A stretch of 37,968 nucleotides of DNA from JAWLEV01 sp046538105 (GTDB taxonomy: Bacteria; Chloroflexota; Anaerolineae; UBA1429). Both the position numbers and the translations under genes were made by a program. A model generated the notes under the pieces. That model was not told where the DNA came from. It was given only the letters and a program-made list of their open reading frames with translations, and did not search any database. Shown here in pieces: positions 33,130 through 37,968 of the stretch; position 1 is the first letter of the stretch; each line of letters begins with the position of its first letter. Location: NCBI GenBank assembly GCA_046538105.1, contig JBKHJO010000024.1, positions 1 through 37,968 on the forward strand, given 5' to 3'.

Positions 33130-33143
33130 GGGGCAAGTGCCCC
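33130..33143. other. Small hairpin in the 33009-33238 gap
   Basis: GGGGC-aagt-GCCCC. It has a five-base-pair stem and lies between two divergent genes, so it is not a terminator for either. Its role is unknown. Confidence 0.3.
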
Positions 33144-33174
33144 GTGGGGCGCGAGTGCGCATCCGATCATCCAT

Positions 33175-33204
33175 TTGACAGGGGCATCGGGGAGCACATA
33201 ATCA
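33175..33204 (+). promoter_or_regulatory. Putative promoter of the Gfo/Idh/MocA gene
   Basis: A perfect TTGACA (33175-33180), then an 18-base spacer to TAATCA (33199-33204) or 17 bases to ATAATC. The gene starts 35-41 bases later. Confidence 0.5.
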
Positions 33205-33238
33205 ATCGCGGTATATTCAATTTGAGAAAGGATAGATT

Positions 33239-34294
33239 TTGACGATGGATCCCGCACGTATTGGCATTATCGGCGTCGGCTGGTGGGGAACCGTGGGGCA
33301 TCTGGAGCCTTTGAGCAAGGACGACAGGGCGGACGTGGTGGCCGTCTTTAGCCGCACGGAGGAAAAGGCAAAGGATCGCGCCAAGCGCTACGGCGTACCG
33401 AAATATTACACCGATTATCGCGCGCTCATCGACGAATGCGATTTGGACGGCGTCATCATCGCCACCACACCCAACGTGCATTACGAACAGGCGCGCTATG
33501 CCTTGGAACACGGCCTGCACGTGCTCATGGAAAAGCCCTTTGTACTCCAGGCGAAGCATGCCGAGGAACTGGCGCGCCTGGCTGAGGAACGGGATCTGCT
33601 ACTCTCTATCTGTCACCCCGTGCTCTTTCACCCCTGGATGCAGGAGGCGCGGGAGCGACTGCGAGAGAAGGTTCTGGGGGATATCCTCATGATCTCTGCC
33701 CTGTTTTCGCAGCGTGTGTACGATCTCTACCGCGGCGACGTGTCCGCAGCCTTTGATGAGCGCGGAGGGAATGGTTATCCGCGACCCAACCGAACCTCGT
33801 ACTCCGATCCCTCCATCGTTGGTGGCGGTGAGGGACACACCCAGGCCTCCCACCTGACGGGCAGCGTGCTCTGGCTTACAGAACTCAGGCCGGTGAGCGT
33901 CTACGCGCAGATGAACTTCCTGAACGTAGAGGTCGATGTCGTGGACGCCATCCTGGTGCGCTTTGACAATGGAACCTTGTGCACCATGACGGCCAACGGC
34001 CTCCTGCCCAGGGGCATCAGTTCCAATCACATCCAAATTCAAGGCGAAAAGGGGATATTCGCCATGGATTCCCTGAACGGCTCGGCTCTCTTGCACCTAG
34101 ACGCAAAGGAGGGACCGCAGTCCTTTGAAAAACCCTCACATTTTGAGACGCGCCCGGGCCCCCCGCGCAACTTTGTGCGCGCCATACTGGGCGAGGAGGC
34201 CCTCCACGCGGACACGCGGGTGGCCGTTGACGAAGTCAGGATTCTGGACGCGGCCTACAGATCGGCGGAGAGCGGAGAGGCCGTCCGACTCTGA
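33239..34294 (+). CDS. Gfo/Idh/MocA-family NAD(P)-dependent oxidoreductase
   Basis: A 351-residue dehydrogenase of sugars, inositol or related compounds. It has a Rossmann fold with GIIGVGWWG (9-17), VFSRTEEKAKDRAKRYG for the second strand, and the EKPF motif (LMEKPFVLQ, near 100) whose lysine is catalytic in the family. The C-terminal alpha/beta domain includes GGGEGHTQASHLTGSVLWLT. The start is TTG at 33239, six bases after AAAGGA, or ATG at 33245; the difference is two residues. The beta-CASP nuclease follows after 25 bp and may share its transcript. The substrate is unknown. Confidence 0.92.
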   Translation: MTMDPARIGIIGVGWWGTVGHLEPLSKDDRADVVAVFSRTEEKAKDRAKRYGVPKYYTDYRALIDECDLDGVIIATTPNVHYEQARYALEHGLHVLMEKPFVLQAKHAEELARLAEERDLLLSICHPVLFHPWMQEARERLREKVLGDILMISALFSQRVYDLYRGDVSAAFDERGGNGYPRPNRTSYSDPSIVGGGEGHTQASHLTGSVLWLTELRPVSVYAQMNFLNVEVDVVDAILVRFDNGTLCTMTANGLLPRGISSNHIQIQGEKGIFAMDSLNGSALLHLDAKEGPQSFEKPSHFETRPGPPRNFVRAILGEEALHADTRVAVDEVRILDAAYRSAESGEAVRL

Positions 34295-34319
34295 ACTCTT
34301 ATAAAGGAAGGAGATAACA

Positions 34320-35714
34320 ATGCAGATCGAGTTCCTGGGAGCGGCACGCAGCGTGACCGGCTCCATGCACCTGCTCCACGTAAATAATAGCCGCATCCTC
34401 CTGGAATGTGGTATCTTTCATGGCCACCGCCAGGAGGCCTTTGAACGCAACCGCAACCTGCCCTTTGACGCCCGCCAGATCGATGCTCTTGTCCTTTCAC
34501 ACGCCCACATCGATCACAGCGGCAACATCCCCAACCTGGTCAAATCGGGGTTTGAGGGCAATATCTATACCACATCGGCCAGCCGGGACCTCTGCAGCAT
34601 CATGCTGCGGGATTCGGGCTATATCATGGAACAGGATGTGGCCTATCTCAACAGAAAACGCCGGCGACGGAACGAGCCGCCCCTGGAGCCGATATACACC
34701 GTTCAGGACGCCATGGACAGTCTCAAGTACTTTGTGAGCATCAGTTACGAGCGTCCTATCTTTATCGCCCCCGGCGTTCAACTCACATTTTACGACGCGG
34801 GCCACATCCTGGGTTCCGCCGTGTGCGCCCTGGATATCTCTGAGGACGGGCGCGACTACCGCTTCCTCTTTACGGGGGACGTGGGACGCAAGGATCTACC
34901 CATCCTTCGCGACCCACAGATGGTGCCCGACGTGGACTATCTCATGATCGAGAGCACGTACGGCACGCGCCTGCACGGGACGCTGGAGGAGGCGGACGAA
35001 TTTCTGGCGCATACAGTACGCGAGACATCCCGGCGCGGCGGTAAGATCATCATTCCCGCCTTTTCCGTGGGGCGCACCCAGGAGATCGTCTACGCCCTTC
35101 ACCGCCTCAGCCGCGCCAAAAAGATCCCCGACATCCCCATCTTTGTGGATTCGCCCCTGGCCATCAACGCCACAGAGATATTTCGCCTGCATCCCGAGTA
35201 TTATGACGCGGAAACCCACGCGTTCATGCACAAGTACCGGGATCCCTTTGGCTTCGATCAACTGCACTATACGCGGCGTGCGTCGCAGAGCAAGGCGCTC
35301 AACACACGACACGAGCCCATGGTCATCATCAGCGCCTCGGGGATGTGCGAGGCGGGGCGCATCCTCCATCACCTGAAGAACAATATCCAGGATAGCCACA
35401 ATACCGTGCTCTTTGTCGGGTTTCAGGCCGAGCACACCCTGGGCAGACGCATCCTGGAGGGGCAAAAACGGGCGCGCATCTTTGACCAAGAATACGACGT
35501 GCGAGCCCAGGTGGAGAGCATCACCGGCTACAGCGCCCACGCCGACCGCGCCGAGTTGTTGAACTATGTATGGGGACTCGACCCCTACGGGCTGCAAGAG
35601 GCATTCGTGATACACGGAGAAGAGGATACCGCCCTGGCCTTTGCCGACGCCCTGCAAGAGATCGGGGTGCGCAAAACAAAAGTGCCCGTACGGGGCGAAA
35701 AGGCGACTATCTGA
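34320..35714 (+). CDS. MBL-fold beta-CASP ribonuclease (CPSF73-like)
   Basis: A 464-residue RNA-processing nuclease with zinc-dependent endo- and/or 5'-exonuclease activity. It has the metallo-beta-lactamase motif SHAHIDHSG (His61, His63, Asp65, His66), DAGHILGSA and FTGDVGRKD. The beta-CASP insert and motifs follow (IESTYGTR, PAFSVGRTQEI, ISASGMCEAGRI), then the RMMBL end GYSAHADRAEL. It is full length with no KH domain. The ATG at 34320 has GGAGAT upstream. It ends 14 bp before the convergent 2H phosphoesterase. It is cytoplasmic; targets are unknown, and rRNA or mRNA turnover is the family role. Confidence 0.95.
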   Translation: MQIEFLGAARSVTGSMHLLHVNNSRILLECGIFHGHRQEAFERNRNLPFDARQIDALVLSHAHIDHSGNIPNLVKSGFEGNIYTTSASRDLCSIMLRDSGYIMEQDVAYLNRKRRRRNEPPLEPIYTVQDAMDSLKYFVSISYERPIFIAPGVQLTFYDAGHILGSAVCALDISEDGRDYRFLFTGDVGRKDLPILRDPQMVPDVDYLMIESTYGTRLHGTLEEADEFLAHTVRETSRRGGKIIIPAFSVGRTQEIVYALHRLSRAKKIPDIPIFVDSPLAINATEIFRLHPEYYDAETHAFMHKYRDPFGFDQLHYTRRASQSKALNTRHEPMVIISASGMCEAGRILHHLKNNIQDSHNTVLFVGFQAEHTLGRRILEGQKRARIFDQEYDVRAQVESITGYSAHADRAELLNYVWGLDPYGLQEAFVIHGEEDTALAFADALQEIGVRKTKVPVRGEKATI

Positions 35715-35728
35715 CGAATATCCTGTTC

Positions 35729-36340
35729 CTAGTAGGGATGAGGATCGGGGGACAAGACCTCCCCCTGTCTCGCCGCATCCAGCGGGTAGCCTATCACGTA
35801 GCGCCAGGGCTCCCTCGATTCCTGAGCCACCAGCCACAGCGCCGATACAAGAAAGGTGATCTCGGGGATGCGCTTCGCCACGATGCGGAAGAACTGTGCC
35901 AGTTCCCGATCCGTCAAGGCCAGGCCGAGGGTGATGTGGGGCAGATACGGCCCCCTGCTTTCCTCCGGAAAATCGATATCGGCCAAGGCTACATGTTCGC
36001 GCGTCGCCTCCAAGAGTTCCTCATGCAGAGAGACGAGCCGATGGGGATCGGCAGGGTGGAGATAGATCACATTATCGTCCTTTTTCTCAAAAGCGCCCAG
36101 GCCCGCAACGGAGACGAGAAAAGGTTGCCAGCGGCGGCATACCCCCTCAACAGCACGCGAAAGGGCCGTGTGATCCCGCTCCTTGGGCAGGTAAAAGGGC
36201 CCCAACAATGTGATGTGGTATCCCATGGTGGGTTTGGTAGTACCCAGGGGAATCAGAAAATCATCCTCGATGGCCACCTCTATGGTTCGGGGCACCCGTA
36301 CCACCAGGAGGTAGCGTGCCCTATCGGACAAATATTCCAC
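35729..36340 (-). CDS. 2'-5' RNA ligase-like 2H phosphoesterase
   Basis: A 203-residue protein with the two HxT motifs of the 2H superfamily: HIT at 42-44 (YHITLLGPF) and HIT at 135-137 (PHITLGLAL). These enzymes cleave or join 2',5' or cyclic phosphodiesters in RNA or nucleotides (ThpR/LigT group). The start is GTG at 36340 with GAGGTG four to five bases upstream. It is the last of four minus-strand genes and lies 76 bp after DUF402. The substrate is unknown. Confidence 0.88.
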   Translation of the reverse strand: MEYLSDRARYLLVVRVPRTIEVAIEDDFLIPLGTTKPTMGYHITLLGPFYLPKERDHTALSRAVEGVCRRWQPFLVSVAGLGAFEKKDDNVIYLHPADPHRLVSLHEELLEATREHVALADIDFPEESRGPYLPHITLGLALTDRELAQFFRIVAKRIPEITFLVSALWLVAQESREPWRYVIGYPLDAARQGEVLSPDPHPY

Positions 36341-36416
36341 AGATCACCTCGTACCACTCCCTGCAGATCATCTTGACTGTAAAGGGATCACCTGTATCCA
36401 TCCACGCGGATACCGT

Positions 36417-36938
36417 CTACGATACCCAAAAAGGGGCGTGTCCTTTCCTCGCCCAACGTCGCAGTACGCGCAGGGCAGCATTGGCCCGCCTCTGAAGATC
36501 CGCCGAGGGCTGGAGATCCTCGAACTCCTCCTTATCGAGGACCATCTGTCGGCCGTCGGGCAGCACCAGCAGATCGAGGACCGCATCTCGCCAGGCTATC
36601 TGTCCCGCGCTGATCTCGACGTCCGTCGTGACGTTGCAATACCATCCCTTGAGAACACCCGCGCTACTGTACATCTGCATGATGTTAAAATCCCCGTGGG
36701 TATAGTAGAATTCTACAAATATATCGCCCTGCCTTATACAAAAGAAATCCAGATCATGGGGCGTGGGATCCTCCCACACGGCGCGCACGGCCACGACACG
36801 GGAATCGGCATATAACACCCACCCGGGATAGCTGATCACGGCGCGGCCCTCGTGATCCAACTTGGTGACGGTAATCTCATGTGACGGATTCATCTCTATC
36901 CGCATGTGCAACATCTCAACGTTAGAGACAATCCTCAT
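36417..36938 (-). CDS. DUF402 domain protein
   Basis: A 173-residue protein of the DUF402 family, which includes the nucleoside tri/diphosphatase Ntdp and FomD and is found in archaeal FAU-1. It has the family stretch GWYCNVTTDVEI, then AVLDLLVLPDGRQMVLDKEEFEDL; the acidic residues here bind metal in the family. I chose ATG at 36938, which has GAGGCGGAGG directly upstream and overlaps the previous gene's end by 17 bp. ATG at 36914 and 36893 are alternatives, giving about 8 or 15 fewer residues. The likely role is a metal-dependent phosphatase; the substrate is unknown. Confidence 0.85.
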   Translation of the reverse strand: MRIVSNVEMLHMRIEMNPSHEITVTKLDHEGRAVISYPGWVLYADSRVVAVRAVWEDPTPHDLDFFCIRQGDIFVEFYYTHGDFNIMQMYSSAGVLKGWYCNVTTDVEISAGQIAWRDAVLDLLVLPDGRQMVLDKEEFEDLQPSADLQRRANAALRVLRRWARKGHAPFWVS

Positions 36939-37194
36939 CCTCCGCCTCGGGCAAGGGACAGGCATTGGAGACGGTCATGGTCATCACGGCCAATCCCGAC
37001 TTTGTGACGCGCACAAAGGCCTCCCTCAAGGCGGCAAAGACCTCTCCCTCGTCTCCCCAGACCACCGTGCTCATGCTGCCCATACGATAGGGTAATCCCC
37101 GCTCGGACAGCACATCCCACACCTCATGAACGGGCGAACTGTAATCCTCCTGTCCCAAAGGATAAAGGCTGATCTGAACACTGATTTCGTTCAT
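36922..37194 (-). CDS. YkoF / MTH1187-type thiamine-binding-like protein
   Basis: A 90-residue ferredoxin-like protein (EISVQISLYPLGQEDYSSPV, MGSMSTVVWGDEGEVFAALREAF). Related proteins bind thiamine or hydroxymethylpyrimidine as dimers. It ends in an acidic tail with Cys (ACPLPEAEDEDCL). The ATG at 37194 overlaps the methyltransferase stop as ATGA, so translation is probably coupled. No thi genes or TPP riboswitch is visible nearby, so the ligand is uncertain. Confidence 0.87.
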   Translation of the reverse strand: MNEISVQISLYPLGQEDYSSPVHEVWDVLSERGLPYRMGSMSTVVWGDEGEVFAALREAFVRVTKSGLAVMTMTVSNACPLPEAEDEDCL

Positions 37195-37874
37195 TTATCT
37201 ATCCTCCCCACCAACAGGGCTCCACGCCCTTTGCAAAAGATCTGACCGAGCCTTTCCAACAGAGGAGCCACGCGCATCCCGCGCCCCGAGGGTCCAAAGA
37301 AGACGGCGCTGTTCCAGCGTACGGGACCATAGGCGCCCAACAGATCGAGGGATTCCCTTGGCGTATAAAAACGCGCGCATTGAAAGGGGCCCTCCTCTTG
37401 TTGTCGATACATGGCCGCCCACGGGCTCCGGGCGTTGAGCACGCCTACGACCACCCTTCCCCCAGGAGCGGTGACACGGTACATCTCGGCCACGGCGAGG
37501 GCAGGGTCGCGCACGAATTCCAGCATCGTGACAGACAATACGAGATCGAAAAGATCATCGGCAAAGGGCAACGATGCGGCCTGGCAGTGCCGCCAATCGA
37601 GGGATGGGTCCTTTCCCCGGGCCACTTTTAGCATGGATTCAGAACTATCACAGCCGGTGACCTCCAGTCCACGCGCAGCCAGGTCGAGGGCGAAATGCCC
37701 CGTGCCCGTGCCCACGTCAAGGGCACGCTCGCCCGCTCGGGGATGCGCCAGCCGATGGATGAGGGCCTTCTCGTAACGATCTGCCAGGCTTCCCAACGGC
37801 GTCTTGTACCACCGATCATAGCGCGCCGCCATCTCCTCATCCCGAAAGGGATTGGGATGCGTGCTGCTCATCAT
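37191..37874 (-). CDS. Class I SAM-dependent methyltransferase
   Basis: A 227-residue Rossmann-fold methyltransferase. It has motif I LDVGTGTGHFALDLA (52-66), GCDSSESMLKVAR, LPFADDLFDLVLSVTMLEFV and YRVTAPGGRVVVG, the usual order of the UbiE/Methyltransf_11 group. The target cannot be told. The first ATG of ATGATG at 37874 has AAAAGGAG four to five bases upstream. It is the first of four minus-strand genes (methyltransferase, YkoF-like, DUF402, 2H phosphoesterase) behind a good promoter. Confidence 0.92.
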   Translation of the reverse strand: MMSSTHPNPFRDEEMAARYDRWYKTPLGSLADRYEKALIHRLAHPRAGERALDVGTGTGHFALDLAARGLEVTGCDSSESMLKVARGKDPSLDWRHCQAASLPFADDLFDLVLSVTMLEFVRDPALAVAEMYRVTAPGGRVVVGVLNARSPWAAMYRQQEEGPFQCARFYTPRESLDLLGAYGPVRWNSAVFFGPSGRGMRVAPLLERLGQIFCKGRGALLVGRIDK

Positions 37875-37923
37875 ACGTCTCCTTTTTTCGTCCCGGCACC
37901 GCCGAGATCATGCGTCTCTTCTG

Positions 37924-37952
37924 ACTATAATCCGGGAGACAAGGCAAGGCAA
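37924..37952 (-). promoter_or_regulatory. Promoter of the methyltransferase operon
   Basis: TTGCCT (37952-37947), a 17-base spacer and TATAGT (37929-37924), 49 bases before the ATG at 37874. Confidence 0.65.
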
Positions 37953-37968
37953 AATGAGATATTAAAGT

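Overview
This is a 38-kb piece of bacterial chromosome with no rRNA, tRNA, CRISPR array, transposase or phage gene that I can see. About 30 genes run in short operons on both strands, with moderately high GC and frequent GTG or TTG starts. The gene set (hypABFCDE, mutS2, uvrC, beta-CASP nuclease, YkoF-like protein, lipoproteins with Thr/Pro-rich linkers) and the many small palindromic repeats between genes would fit a member of the Chloroflexota, for example an Anaerolineae-like lineage. That placement is inference; there is no marker gene to settle it.

Layout. 1-232: intergenic, three palindromic repeats. 233-2731 (minus): two tandem MFS exporters of the fosmidomycin-resistance (Fsr) type. 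2779-8529 (minus): complete NiFe-hydrogenase maturation operon hypA-B-F-C-D-E, tightly packed, apparently leaderless at hypA, with no hydrogenase subunit gene in the window. 8779-11172 (plus): mutS2, divergent from hypA and convergent with uvrC (11235-13082, minus). The stop codons of mutS2 and uvrC both lie in the ends of one 70-bp double-hairpin repeat. 13083-13440: repeat-rich gap. 13441-16112 (minus): alpha/beta hydrolase, a VapBC-like toxin-antitoxin pair (AbrB-type antitoxin, PIN toxin) and a patatin-like lipase. 16526-20572 (plus): B12-binding radical SAM protein, sulfatase and PIG-L deacetylase. 20609-23188 (minus): lipoprotein and M20 peptidase. 23319-26338 (plus): a second, unrelated pair of tandem MFS genes, each preceded by a short leader ORF; the second leader contains what looks like a transcription attenuator. 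26381-29465 (minus): an exported metallo-beta-lactamase-fold lipoprotein and transketolase. 29466-30020: repeat-rich gap. 30021-30980 (plus): mannonate-dehydratase-like enzyme. 31059-33008 (minus): class V aminotransferase plus a DUF1638 protein. 33239-35714 (plus): Gfo/Idh/MocA oxidoreductase and beta-CASP ribonuclease. 35729-37874 (minus): methyltransferase, YkoF-like protein, DUF402 protein and a 2H phosphoesterase.

How they work together. The hyp genes together build and insert the Fe(CN)2CO/Ni centre of a hydrogenase that must be encoded elsewhere. uvrC and mutS2 serve DNA repair. The central part is a mixture of exporters, hydrolases and sugar-acid or amino-acid enzymes in small units. 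The observations most worth following are the leader-ORF/attenuator arrangement before the second MFS pair and the ~72-bp double-hairpin repeat family, seen at three to four places in this window alone.
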